Positions 52,101 to 60,169 of a DNA stretch of 64,000 bases are shown here, piece by piece. Location of the stretch: positions 186,027-250,026 of the forward strand of contig NZ_MSZX01000002.1 of assembly GCF_002021565.1 (NCBI RefSeq), written 5' to 3'. The notes under the pieces were generated by a model. It made no database searches. It was not told where the DNA came from and worked only from the letters and a program-made list of their open reading frames with translations. This stretch comes from Paenibacillus selenitireducens (GTDB lineage Bacteria; Bacillota; Bacilli; Paenibacillales; Paenibacillaceae). Made by a program: the position numbers and the translations under genes. Position 1 is the first letter of the stretch, and every line of letters begins with the position of its first letter.

Positions 52101-53723
52101 ATTGCGAGTAAACATTTGCGCGTCGAAGCGGTGCAGGGATATCATCTGAAAAAAGGCAGCATAGGCGTGTCGCATTTGGCGCAAGACGTACTCGACGCCG
52201 AGTGGATTCCAGACCAAAGCATTGTAGGCGATAAGCTCAAGCCGAATAGCATTGAGAACAGCCATCTTGCCCCAGATGTGATATCCGAGAGTCAGTTACA
52301 GTCGCACGCTGTAACGGCAGACAAATTAGCAGAGGATGCGGTTCAAACTCGGCATATTCAGACCGAAAGCATCGGCAGTCAACATTTGCAGCCGAACCTG
52401 ATTCAATCGAATCATCTGCAATATGGCAGCGTCTTTGGTGAGCATCTCGCAGAATCGGTCATTGGCGCCGAACATATTCGTATGGATGTGATTCACGAAG
52501 AACATTTGATGACAGGTTCTGTAGGGTCAGTGCAGCTGCAGGCAGAAAGTGTTACGGAATCGAAGTTGTCAAAGGGCGCGGTTACTTCCTCCAAAATAGC
52601 TGCCGAGTCCGTTACCGCAGAACATCTGGCACGCGGCATTGTCAGTTCGGAACATATGAATCCATATAGTATCGGTTCTCTGCATTTGCAAGCGGAGTCT
52701 ATCGGATCAAGCCATATCAAGAATGGAGCGATCTGCACCGAACATTTGTCAGAAGGGGTTATTCTTCCGCATCATCTGCGTGAGAAATTAATCGGCGAAG
52801 ACCATATTCAGAATAATGCCATTCATACGAGCATGCTGCAGGACTTCAGCGTAACTAAGAATAAATTGTTAGATCGCGTCGTGACGAGCGAGAAGCTTGC
52901 ACTTAAGACGGTTACGGCCGCCCATATTGCGGATGAAGCCGTTCAAACCGAACATTTAAGCGATCGCTTAATCGAAGGTCGACATATCGGCCAATTAGAA
53001 ATAAACGGAGAGCATCTGCAGCCAATGAGTGTCTCTCAAATTCATCTGCAAGAAGGCATTATCCAAGGTGCGAATATTCATCAGCAAGCGATAGAATCTA
53101 AGCATTTAACCCCTAAGTTGATAAAATCGGAGCATATGAGCCCTTTGACCGTATCTTTTGAGCATCTGCAACCTGATGTGATTGATCATATTCAAGAGGC
53201 AGCCCTTAGCACACTTTGCTTGCGGGAAGGCAGTATTCAGAATGAATATTTAAGCGACGGAGCGGTAACCGCGAATAAAATCGCGGGACGTACCATTACT
53301 TCCTCGCATATGATTCCGGGCTCCATTCAATCCGAGCATATCGCGCCTCATGTGATTGCGGAGGAGCATATCGCTGATGGCGTGATTCAGGATCGCCATA
53401 TCAAGGATGCTGCAGTGACACCGTCCAAACTAACCTTCCAACCGATTCAGACGGTTGCATCTGATTCTCCTACACTCCAGCAATTCGGCATGACGCCTTT
53501 CGCCATTCAGGTGGAAGTGGAACAATTCGAGGTCGTTATTCCTTTTGAGGAAGCCTTCGCAAATACAGATTATGTGGTAGTCGCTATGACAAATCATGCT
53601 GCTTGTTATGTAGCTGTGAAATCTAAAGACGAACAATTCGCAATCGTCGATGTCGTCTGCACCCGTTACACGACGGAGACAGAGGGTATTCTTTCTTGGA
53701 TTGCCATAGGTACAAGAGCATAG
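49131..53723 (+). CDS. Giant decapeptide-repeat spore-surface type protein (WIAG-tail-like)
   Basis: 1530 residues. Residues 1-16 are Lys-rich (MKKTKKTAKTTKSKK), 17-240 low-complexity and Gln/Pro/Glu-rich. Residues 251-1437 consist of about 119 consecutive 10-residue units, consensus [V/I]-T/Q-S-x-[K/H]-[I/L]-x-x-x-[A/S], kept in strict register except for one 8-residue unit (IDHIQEAA, near residue 1350) and a short last one. Early units mostly have Lys in the fifth place ('SVTSEKI'), later ones His ('SEHL'). A 93-residue C-terminal beta-rich domain ends in LSWIAIGTRA, like the 'WIAG-tail' proteins I recall from Paenibacillus. The unit suggests a long beta-solenoid fibre. No signal peptide; mother-cell expression and spore surface location are inferred from the surrounding glycosyltransferases. 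Confidence 0.8.
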   Translation: MKKTKKTAKTTKSKKPLYYVDNPNSRELSWLGRVKKQQDSINTNRAEKELSINAMTPLPIRADEESEVQAVETLSTQPKMQEQSKEVIQPEAMVDGKEGVDQLDPSQVQLRSAGVQSKTKSSVRSTSIADGEQQRISGRPQAKPRLEQEHRMPEQTNGDGLQRQPAASQSEIPPVPPIPQAGDTSAPIISVDQEMMAPTRQEPPLITSLPTTESQTADESGEEKNSISRLFSPFYRNKGVVHTDDLVDGSVTNEKIAPYAIDGSRLQNESVGPDTLEDYAVHSIKIADGAVTGSKIAPESISGEHIVRQSITSGKIRDRSITGDKIKDGSITSEKLADKTIDSNKIAEGSIQSKHLASMIVSGELLQNQSITSEKIRSGAVHSENLANDAVDTSKISDGAVTSVKIQDDAITEGKIHTGSIGSHHIKEESVLGRHLGIKSIHREHINDGQIESRHILANTIDAFHLKKGSITSPLLDARTVASFHIQDEAVKQDHIGENEVQTWHLADQSIVTAKLADQSVGTVKIVDHSVTTSKIADQSIVPQKLTDEVIQTRHMSKGAVNSEKISALSIGSMHIKEEVVGSEHLQEFAVLEQHLHSGSVTSDKISYYAVQSEHIDQNAIGTHHVSNLAITADKLASHSVLTDKIADHSITEPKLASQSVTSDILADESIQSFHITENAVTSLHLSNDSVQSHHIEPGAVGTHHMQPLSIGQPILKSEAVTSEKIAPGAVRDRHIGSGVIYSHHLADHIVTSLKISPESVSTDKLNDLAVTTAKLANLSVTSEKLGNEVVKAEHIANEAIVSEHLAEQSVASFHLQEDAVGSRHVQRDALHSEHIQENAITTDKLSQGSVTSGKIAPWAVKSEHISPNLIQGEHIVSHAIRTEHLQDQSVTSDKIADRSITSEKLDLESISEGHLAGMIISELKIQSDAIAPRHVQGQAIQTYHLAEQAVAERHIQPQSIATDMLQDQIVTAEKLGVNAVTGKHIGLEVIASKHLRVEAVQGYHLKKGSIGVSHLAQDVLDAEWIPDQSIVGDKLKPNSIENSHLAPDVISESQLQSHAVTADKLAEDAVQTRHIQTESIGSQHLQPNLIQSNHLQYGSVFGEHLAESVIGAEHIRMDVIHEEHLMTGSVGSVQLQAESVTESKLSKGAVTSSKIAAESVTAEHLARGIVSSEHMNPYSIGSLHLQAESIGSSHIKNGAICTEHLSEGVILPHHLREKLIGEDHIQNNAIHTSMLQDFSVTKNKLLDRVVTSEKLALKTVTAAHIADEAVQTEHLSDRLIEGRHIGQLEINGEHLQPMSVSQIHLQEGIIQGANIHQQAIESKHLTPKLIKSEHMSPLTVSFEHLQPDVIDHIQEAALSTLCLREGSIQNEYLSDGAVTANKIAGRTITSSHMIPGSIQSEHIAPHVIAEEHIADGVIQDRHIKDAAVTPSKLTFQPIQTVASDSPTLQQFGMTPFAIQVEVEQFEVVIPFEEAFANTDYVVVAMTNHAACYVAVKSKDEQFAIVDVVCTRYTTETEGILSWIAIGTRA

Positions 53724-53733
53724 CTATGAACCG

Positions 53734-53763
53734 GCGCGGGAGTGTTGATCTCGCGCTTTTTCT
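53734..53763 (+). terminator. Terminator of the giant repeat protein gene
   Basis: GCGCGGGA pairs with TCTCGCGC (one G-T) and is followed by TTTTTCT. Confidence 0.75.
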
Positions 53764-53865
53764 CATGCGATCCAAGCCGCTTAATCGCCGCAGCGCCGCA
53801 TATTGCGTTCGCAGGATATCTTCTTCCTACTCTTTTATCATCTACGCATGAGTACATAAGCCGTT

Positions 53866-53892
53866 ACGGAAAGGAATGTACAACATAAAATG
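53866..53892 (+). promoter_or_regulatory. Sigma-K-like promoter of the glycosyltransferase operon
   Basis: AC at 53866-53867 and CATAAAATG at 53884-53892 with a 16-base spacer, about 70 bases ahead of the first GT2 gene. Confidence 0.4.
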
Positions 53893-53962
53893 ACTTGTAT
53901 GTAAGGCATGTAAAAGGGCTTATCACGATTGGCTCTGACTCTCTTGTGGAGGTGAATCGTCC

Positions 53963-54751
53963 ATGATTGTCAAACGGACACGAAAGCGGAGTTCCCGTCG
54001 CACTGTCCCGAGGAACACCTCAACCACGCCCTATCTTTCCGTCATTATTCCGGTGATGAATGAACGTCGTACAATCGCAAAAGTCATTCGAGAAGCGAAG
54101 AAGGTACATCCGAATGCAGAGGTCATCGTGATCGTGAACGGTTCCAAGGACGGGACTGAGCGCATCGTCAGACAACAGCGGGTGAAGATGCTATCCTTCG
54201 ATAAGCCGTTAGGTCATGATGTGGGACGCAGTGTAGGTGCGGAAATGGCACAGGGGCAGGTTTTATTGTTTATTGACGGAGATATGGTCATCTCCCATCG
54301 GCAATTGAGGCCATTCGTTCAAGCGGTGGCGAAGGGGATGGATGTGGCGTTAAATGACTACTCGGGCCCGACGCATAAGCGGCTCGTTCATGGGGTCGTA
54401 TTATCTAAGTATGTACTGAACATTATGCTGTCTCGTTCGGATTTAAAAGGTTCGTCCATGACGGCTGTTCCTCATGCCATAAGTCGACGAGCCCTTGAAG
54501 TCATTCAAGCGCAGAACCTATCAATTCCCCCCTTAGCGCACGCCATGGCCATTGAAGGAGGCCTTCAAGTCGAGGCGGTGCATGCGGTGAATGTAGGGCG
54601 GATGAATCCGGTCCGAGTTCGCCAGCACAAGGATCCATTAGAGAAATTAATTATGGGGGATCATTTAGAGACGATCGATTGGCTGAGTCAGAAGCTTGGC
54701 GCTCGCGGTGGTTTCAGTGATTTCACTCGAAAACGGGAGATCGTGAGGTGA
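53963..54751 (+). CDS. Glycosyltransferase family 2 (basic N-terminus), paralogue A
   Basis: 262 residues, GT-A fold. Arg/Lys-rich first 20 residues, then 'LSVIIPVMNERRTIAKVIRE', the motif GHDVGRSVGAEMAQG and the metal-binding DGD in LLFIDGDMVIS. No membrane segment. ATG 53963 with GTGGAGGTG upstream. It begins a tightly packed run of six genes (53963-59684) and is a close paralogue of the next gene. It should add a sugar to a cytoplasmic (mother-cell) acceptor. Confidence 0.85.
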   Translation: MIVKRTRKRSSRRTVPRNTSTTPYLSVIIPVMNERRTIAKVIREAKKVHPNAEVIVIVNGSKDGTERIVRQQRVKMLSFDKPLGHDVGRSVGAEMAQGQVLLFIDGDMVISHRQLRPFVQAVAKGMDVALNDYSGPTHKRLVHGVVLSKYVLNIMLSRSDLKGSSMTAVPHAISRRALEVIQAQNLSIPPLAHAMAIEGGLQVEAVHAVNVGRMNPVRVRQHKDPLEKLIMGDHLETIDWLSQKLGARGGFSDFTRKREIVR

Positions 54752-55638
54752 GACTTGTGAGACGGAGTAAACGGAGGGTCGCTTCAACATCAAAGCGAAA
54801 AGTGAAACCGAAGAAGCAACCTCTGCCTACCCGGTCCATTGCTGTAAAAACAACAAGCAATCCTTATCTATCGCTGCAATCCTCTACGCCATTACCATCG
54901 ATTTCTGTCATTCTATCCGCTCAGAATGAGGAAGATTCGATCGGAGCCGTCCTATCAGAAGTATCTCGGCTGCCGATACAGGAAATCATTATTGTTCTCA
55001 ATGGATGTACAGACGGCACTTACGGGATTGCAAGAACCTATCCTCTTGCCAAGATTATTCATTACCCTGATCCGATCGGGCATGATGTGGGTCGGGCCAT
55101 TGGGGCAAAAATGGCATCCTCTGATATCTTGTTATTTGTGGACGCGGATATTCCGATTACAGCGCAAGATTTAATGCCCTTTGTTCAGGCGATTCATCAG
55201 GGGGTAGATGTCGCGCTTAACGACATTAATCCTTACTTATCTACGTTTGATCGCCGGGATGATCTGTCTCGCTGCAAGGAATTTTTGAACCGTAGTTTGG
55301 GAAGACGTGATTTAACGGTGAATTCGTTGACCGCGATTCCTCACGCGCTATCTCGTAAAGCTATGGAAACGATTGGGTATACGTACCTGATGGTTCCTCC
55401 TAAAGCGCAGGCCATTGCCATTCTCAAAGGATTAAGGGTAGAAGTCTGTACTTCCGTTAACGTGGTAGAACGGAATAAAATACGTAAAACCAATGTGGGA
55501 CAGACGAATCCCGTTGCTGAGTTAATTATTGGCGACCATCTGGAAGCCATTCGTGAAGCGATGGATATCTGCGGCAGCCGATTGGCATTAACAGATAACC
55601 AGCGCAACCACATCGCTGCGAGGAGGAATCGCAGATGA
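54748..55638 (+). CDS. Glycosyltransferase family 2 (basic N-terminus), paralogue B
   Basis: 296 residues, same architecture as its neighbour: a ~35-residue Arg/Lys-rich head, 'SVILSAQNEEDSIGAVLSEV', GHDVGRAIGAKMASS and LLFVDADIPIT, where DAD replaces DGD. Start GTG 54748 overlaps the previous stop; GTG 54757, nine bases later with GAGGTG before it, is equally possible. Its stop overlaps the next ATG. Tandem duplication of the gene before it is likely. Confidence 0.85.
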   Translation: MRLVRRSKRRVASTSKRKVKPKKQPLPTRSIAVKTTSNPYLSLQSSTPLPSISVILSAQNEEDSIGAVLSEVSRLPIQEIIIVLNGCTDGTYGIARTYPLAKIIHYPDPIGHDVGRAIGAKMASSDILLFVDADIPITAQDLMPFVQAIHQGVDVALNDINPYLSTFDRRDDLSRCKEFLNRSLGRRDLTVNSLTAIPHALSRKAMETIGYTYLMVPPKAQAIAILKGLRVEVCTSVNVVERNKIRKTNVGQTNPVAELIIGDHLEAIREAMDICGSRLALTDNQRNHIAARRNRR

Positions 55639-56372
55639 CCTTCACAAGCATTATTATTCCGACGTACAACGGCCTTCATTATTTACAATCCTGCGTGAAC
55701 TCTATTCGCCAATATACGAATGTCCCTTATGAGCTTATCGTGGTGGACAATGCTTCGACAGACGGAACCGTGGAATATTGCCGAAGAGAGGCAATTACCT
55801 TCATTTCTTTGCCTACCAATGTCGGATTTCCAAAGGCGTGTAATGAGGGGCTTCGAGCCGCGAAGGGCGATCATCTTCTGCTCTTGAATAATGATGTAAT
55901 TGTAACGCATCATTGGCTATCGAATATGACGAATGCTTTGAGTCAATTCAAGCATGTCGGAATTGTCGGACCGAAGACGAATTATGCGAGCGGTCGGCAA
56001 AAAGTAACCTATCCTTACGACAATTTCGATGAATTACATCGGCTGACGCAAGAAATCAATCAACAGAATGCATCCAAATGGAAGGACGTGGAGCGTCTCG
56101 TTGGCTTCTGCTTCTTATTTAAGCGTGAAGTCATGGAACGTATCGGTTATTTGGACGAACAATTTTCACCGGGGCATTATGAAGATGATGATTATTGTTA
56201 TCGGGCCCGAATGCATGGTTATCATCTCCTCATCTGCGGAGACACATATGTGCATCATCACGGGGGTATCAGCTTTTTGAAACATGAGAGTACAGAACTA
56301 AACAAATTGATCGATCGTAACTATCACCTGTTTCGACAAAAATGGAATGTGGATCCTCACATCTTTATATAA
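55635..56372 (+). CDS. Glycosyltransferase family 2 (rhamnosyltransferase-like)
   Basis: 245 residues, only the GT-A domain: 'SIIIPTYNGLHYLQSCVNSI', VVDNASTDGTVEYC, LLLLNNDVIVTHHWL (DxD equivalent NND) and the acceptor-site 'PGHYEDDDYCYRARMHGYHL'. Very similar in its domain to the GT2 at 58335 (both have SIRQYT.VPYE and VVDNASTDGT). ATG 55635 is in an ATGA overlap. Confidence 0.85.
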   Translation: MTFTSIIIPTYNGLHYLQSCVNSIRQYTNVPYELIVVDNASTDGTVEYCRREAITFISLPTNVGFPKACNEGLRAAKGDHLLLLNNDVIVTHHWLSNMTNALSQFKHVGIVGPKTNYASGRQKVTYPYDNFDELHRLTQEINQQNASKWKDVERLVGFCFLFKREVMERIGYLDEQFSPGHYEDDDYCYRARMHGYHLLICGDTYVHHHGGISFLKHESTELNKLIDRNYHLFRQKWNVDPHIFI

Positions 56373-56404
56373 AATCGATAAGCAACATGAAAGGGAGGAT
56401 TTAC

Positions 56405-57136
56405 GTGAAAGGTATCATTCTAGCTGGGGGGACAGGATCTCGTCTCTACCCGCTAACGAAATTGATGAATAAGCATCTGCTGCCCGTCGGAAGATTCCCG
56501 ATGATCTGTTATGGAATTGAGCGGTTGCGTAAAGCAGGGATCCAAGATATTCTCCTCATCATTGGCAAGGGATCGGCAGGGTTATATACCAACTTCTTGG
56601 GAAGCGGTGAAGAGTGGGGCGTGAATATCTCCTACCGAATTCAAGAAAATGCCGGGGGGATTGCGCAGGCGCTGGGTTTGGCAAAAAGCTTCGTATCACC
56701 TCAAGATGAATTTGTCGTGCTCCTCGGAGATAACTTATTCCAAGATAATCTGACCCCCTATGTGAAGACGTTTCAACAACAGCCAACGGGGTCAGCACGC
56801 ATTCTTTTGAAGCAAGTCAATGACCCAAGGCGTTATGGTGTACCCGTATTCAACGGTACCGATCCCAATCTTATTCATTATATTGAAGAGAAACCGAAAA
56901 ACCCTCAATCGAACTATTGCGTTACGGGCATTTACATGTATGACTCGTATGTATTTGAAGCGATATCGCAAATCAAGCCATCCGCACGCGGTGAAATGGA
57001 AATAACCGATGTGAACAACATCTACGCAGCGATGGGATTATTGCAGTTCGATATTCTTCGGGGCTGGTGGACGGATGCAGGAACCTTTGAATCTCTGCAT
57101 GAAGCAGGGATGAAACTTCGAGGCGTGAAGCCTTAG
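56405..57136 (+). CDS. Sugar-phosphate nucleotidyltransferase (RmlA-like)
   Basis: 243 residues. 'GIILAGGTGSRLYPLTKLMN' is the nucleotide-binding G-x-G-x-R signature, followed by KHLLPVGRFPM and later VVLLGDNLF and WWTDAGTFESL. It resembles short glucose-1-phosphate thymidylyltransferases and would supply the activated sugar (probably dTDP-glucose) for the adjacent transferases. GTG 56405 is used, with GGGAGG six bases upstream. No rmlB, C or D is present in the window, so later donor steps must be encoded elsewhere. Confidence 0.88.
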   Translation: MKGIILAGGTGSRLYPLTKLMNKHLLPVGRFPMICYGIERLRKAGIQDILLIIGKGSAGLYTNFLGSGEEWGVNISYRIQENAGGIAQALGLAKSFVSPQDEFVVLLGDNLFQDNLTPYVKTFQQQPTGSARILLKQVNDPRRYGVPVFNGTDPNLIHYIEEKPKNPQSNYCVTGIYMYDSYVFEAISQIKPSARGEMEITDVNNIYAAMGLLQFDILRGWWTDAGTFESLHEAGMKLRGVKP

Positions 57137-57182
57137 ATCGCGAGATGAAATATGACTTGTCAAAAGAAAGCAAGGTGACGGT

Positions 57183-58304
57183 ATGCTAGTGCTGTCCAAA
57201 CGGAATCGCGTAAGCAAAACATTGCGAAATAAAGCGGGAAAACCAGGACAAAAAACAGCGAAAACCAAAAAAAAGCAAGGGAGCGCTTCTCGAAAAGCCT
57301 CGTTCAAGCCGCATGTGAAACGTCGCGGAAACGTGGCTTATTTGCCTACCAAACATCATAAAGCTCTGGATCGAAAACATAAATCCCATTCAGAAGAGCA
57401 TGCGGATGCTGACGGAGCCGATTCAAAGCCAGCAGGAAGCGAGACGGAAGAGCACCACCGCCATAATTCGGCAGATGTTTCTGACGCAAGAACGTACGAA
57501 CAAGGCTACCAAGTCGGATATTATGATGGCGGAGAAGGCCTTTTGGCACAAAGTATCCCCACCTTCAACGTTCTTCCAGACACGACCGTGCAGGAAGTGA
57601 TCCAGTTAGGCATAGAGCAGGTTCGCCACCGGTTACATCCTTTGGTAGATCCGTTTACTATTTATCGTGAGATGCAGACGGCGATTATGCAGCGCCAACC
57701 GATGTCTCTGGTACGGTTAGGAGATGGCGAACTGCTTACCTTGGCGCATGATGTCATTCTCGACACAGAGCAGGCGAAGCAAGCGGGCCCGTTCTTACCT
57801 TATGCCGGCGTACAACTGCCTGATCCGCTGGCCCGTACATTACTGGCGGATTCGGTTAAACGCGCCACGATTGTAGGCATCCCGATTTCAAGAATGCCTA
57901 ACTTTCAAGGACTCCTCTTTCCTTCCCTTCAAGCAAATGACATTCCTTATCAAAAAATACGCATGACGATATCAACCATTAACTATTTGTTCTATCAACT
58001 AGGATACTTAACGCTGCTGTTAGAAGGAAGACAAGTATTGCTTGTCGGTAATGAAGTGCCAGCACTCGCCCCAGTCCTCGCCTCTAGAGGCATACAAATT
58101 GTAGGCATCGTTTCTCCTGTGCAGGGGGTTCATGATGTGGATCGGGTCATGGGTGAAATCGCGAAGCATACGTTCGATATTGCGCTGGTTGCAGCAGGCA
58201 TTCCGGCGGTGATGATCACGGAAAGAATCGCGACAGAGCTTGGTGGCGTTGCGATTGACTTTGGACATTTAGCGGACAAAATAGCAAAGGGTCAGCCGAT
58301 TTAA
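57183..58304 (+). CDS. GT-D fold glycosyltransferase with G-x3 tag
   Basis: 373 residues. Residues 1-70 are Lys/Arg-rich; 71-100 acidic/His-rich; 105-119 hold the tag YEQGYQVGYYDGGEG (Gly 108, 112, 116). The catalytic part starts at ~130, with the GT-D motif SLVRLGDGELLTLAHD (~175-190) that binds the metal and UDP-sugar in DUF1792-type enzymes. ATG 57183 preceded by AAGGTGACGG. The tag is shared with four other proteins of the cluster. Confidence 0.85.
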   Translation: MLVLSKRNRVSKTLRNKAGKPGQKTAKTKKKQGSASRKASFKPHVKRRGNVAYLPTKHHKALDRKHKSHSEEHADADGADSKPAGSETEEHHRHNSADVSDARTYEQGYQVGYYDGGEGLLAQSIPTFNVLPDTTVQEVIQLGIEQVRHRLHPLVDPFTIYREMQTAIMQRQPMSLVRLGDGELLTLAHDVILDTEQAKQAGPFLPYAGVQLPDPLARTLLADSVKRATIVGIPISRMPNFQGLLFPSLQANDIPYQKIRMTISTINYLFYQLGYLTLLLEGRQVLLVGNEVPALAPVLASRGIQIVGIVSPVQGVHDVDRVMGEIAKHTFDIALVAAGIPAVMITERIATELGGVAIDFGHLADKIAKGQPI

Positions 58305-58334
58305 GAGCTGGAAGGCGAAGGGGGTGCTAGAGAA

Positions 58335-59684
58335 ATGCCATCGACGAAAACCAAGCATGCGAAGCACACCCAAACGAGATATCATGCCGGTTACGAAGTC
58401 GGGTACCGCGAAGGGCTGCAAGCGGGAAATGCACGTTATAAGACGTTATTCGAAGGTACGAGTATTGTGATCCCTACATTTAATAAAGTAGATTTATTGC
58501 GCCAATGCCTCGAAAGTATACGTCAATATACGGATGTGCCTTATGAGATTATTGTGGTGGACAATGCTTCGACCGATGGCACGCGAGAGTACTTAAAGTC
58601 ATTGGGCAGAGGGATTCGTTATCAGATTGAAGATTTCAATCGCGGATTTGCCGGAGCTGTGAATAAAGGACTTATGATGGCCCACGGCAAGACCATCGTG
58701 CTGCTGAACAATGACATCATCGTGACGAAGAATTGGTTATCCAATATGCTCGCTTGTCTACACAGTGATTCGAATATTGGTTTGGTGGGTCCCAACACCA
58801 ATTATGTAGGAGGCGAGCAACTGATCTCGGTCTCGTATAAGACGATCGAAGAGATGCATGCTTTTGCTCATCAATACAATGTATCCGATTCGGGTAAATG
58901 GCAGCGAATAGATCGTCTCGTCGGCTTCTGTCTTCTCTTCCATCGCAGCTTATTAGAGCAAACTGGCTATCTAGATGAAGGGTATGAGGTGGGCAATTTT
59001 GAAGATGATGATTGGGTGATTCGTGTTCGTATACAGAATAAAGCTCTCGTTATTGCAGGAGATACCTTTATCCATCATTTTGGCAGTCAAAGTATGCGAG
59101 AATTGGGTACCCAGTTTTTTACGGTAAATAACCGTAACCAGGATTTTTTTCATCAAAAGTGGGGGAACCCCTATGAATTGGTGTACCAAGCGCAGCAACT
59201 GGCGCCACGACCGTCGTTACATGCGGAAGCATGTTCCATTCAGGCTTTTTACCCTACCCATATGATCGTGAAGGGGATTGGCCCGCAATTATATTGGGTG
59301 GAACAGGGGATGAGGCATCCTTTTCACGCTGAGACAGGTCATGCTTATCCCTATACCCAAATCTCCCAGCTTGAATTGCGGCAGTGGCGTAAGGGGGAAG
59401 AAGTTTCATTTGAGGATGTGATAGCAAAATGGAATCGATCGGCGATGCACCCATCCTCACCAGAGGCTATGCAGCATAATACAGGTGTGATCGTGGAAGA
59501 TGTGCACGGCGTATTATATCAATTAAACCATACGTATCGTCGTCGGCTAATTAATGCGTATGCCGCATCGCAATGGCATCTGCAAAGCCGCCCCCGAAGT
59601 ACTTGGTCGGATGAACAATTGAATCTATATATCGAAGGTTTTCCGATTATTGCTCCTCCACAGCTTCGGAACATGGAATTATAA
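58335..59684 (+). CDS. Glycosyltransferase family 2 with G-x3 tag and C-terminal repeat pair
   Basis: 449 residues. Tag at 16-31 (YHAGYEVGYREGLQAG, Gly 19/23/27/31); GT-A domain ~42-285 ('SIVIPTFNKVDLLRQCLESI', VVDNASTDGT, LLNNDIIVTKNW, NFEDDDWVIRVRI). Two ~65-residue C-terminal repeats follow: ~303-368 ('MIVKGIGPQLYWVEQGMRHP') and ~380-445 (VIVEDVHGVLYQLNHTYRRR), each of the kind G.gp.vY.ve.g.rr.i...a.......v..vs..el..y..G.pi found in many secreted or surface proteins. The last gene of the run; no membrane anchor. Confidence 0.85.
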   Translation: MPSTKTKHAKHTQTRYHAGYEVGYREGLQAGNARYKTLFEGTSIVIPTFNKVDLLRQCLESIRQYTDVPYEIIVVDNASTDGTREYLKSLGRGIRYQIEDFNRGFAGAVNKGLMMAHGKTIVLLNNDIIVTKNWLSNMLACLHSDSNIGLVGPNTNYVGGEQLISVSYKTIEEMHAFAHQYNVSDSGKWQRIDRLVGFCLLFHRSLLEQTGYLDEGYEVGNFEDDDWVIRVRIQNKALVIAGDTFIHHFGSQSMRELGTQFFTVNNRNQDFFHQKWGNPYELVYQAQQLAPRPSLHAEACSIQAFYPTHMIVKGIGPQLYWVEQGMRHPFHAETGHAYPYTQISQLELRQWRKGEEVSFEDVIAKWNRSAMHPSSPEAMQHNTGVIVEDVHGVLYQLNHTYRRRLINAYAASQWHLQSRPRSTWSDEQLNLYIEGFPIIAPPQLRNMEL

Positions 59685-59732
59685 CATCATGTCCAGAGAA
59701 TATGCCTGAGATCTGGGCGGAAGCTCTGTAAC

Positions 59733-59757
59733 ACGGTACATGTGACGGCATATGCTG
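59733..59757 (+). promoter_or_regulatory. Sigma-K-like promoter of the small-protein group
   Basis: AC at 59733-59734 and CATATGCTG at 59749-59757 are 14 bases apart, about 100 bases ahead of the first small gene. The string ATATGCTGT also occurs upstream of the GT4 gene (47800-47808). Confidence 0.4.
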
Positions 59758-59855
59758 TAAAAGGGTAGTGCTGGGGGCTCTCTTTGTAATGACAATGTTG
59801 AACCTATTCATGTAATAAAATCCCGATTTCTCCAAGGTAAGAGGGGAGGGTTCCT

Positions 59856-60143
59856 GTGCAGAACAAAATTACTGAAATTATTGTGCATTTGTCCAAATCC
59901 CAGCAGCATATGGCTTCCGTGATCGAAGCGAAACGCCATGTAGCTGTTCGAATGGCGCAAATCATTCATGCATTGCCAGATCAACATCCAAGTTTTGATG
60001 GGGTTAGCGGTCTAATGGAAGGTTCGGGCATGATTACGAAAAGCATCGTCTCGTATCTAAATAGTATTGCAGATTTACAAGAGGCGATCGCGGAAAACCT
60101 GACGCATGTCATGAAAGAGATGAGTGAACAGCAGGAAGAATAA
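59856..60143 (+). CDS. Small helical protein of the spore-surface cluster (1 of 3)
   Basis: 95 residues, entirely alpha-helical by composition: 'MQNKITEIIVHLSKSQQHMA' and 'AVRMAQIIHALPDQHPSFDG', with heptad-like hydrophobic spacing. No catalytic motif. GTG 59856 follows GAGGGGAGGG. I recall similar small proteins beside CgeB-type genes in Paenibacillus but no established function. Likely a structural or adaptor protein; 26 bases separate it from the next gene. Confidence 0.75.
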   Translation: MQNKITEIIVHLSKSQQHMASVIEAKRHVAVRMAQIIHALPDQHPSFDGVSGLMEGSGMITKSIVSYLNSIADLQEAIAENLTHVMKEMSEQQEE

Positions 60144-60169
60144 CGCGAAGTAAAGAGAGGTAATGGATC

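Noticed and set aside
49880-53430. 30-base periodicity that could suggest a CRISPR-like array
   Set aside because: The period reflects decapeptide units of one uninterrupted 1530-codon frame; the DNA units vary at synonymous and other positions, and there are no constant repeats or spacers, nor cas genes.
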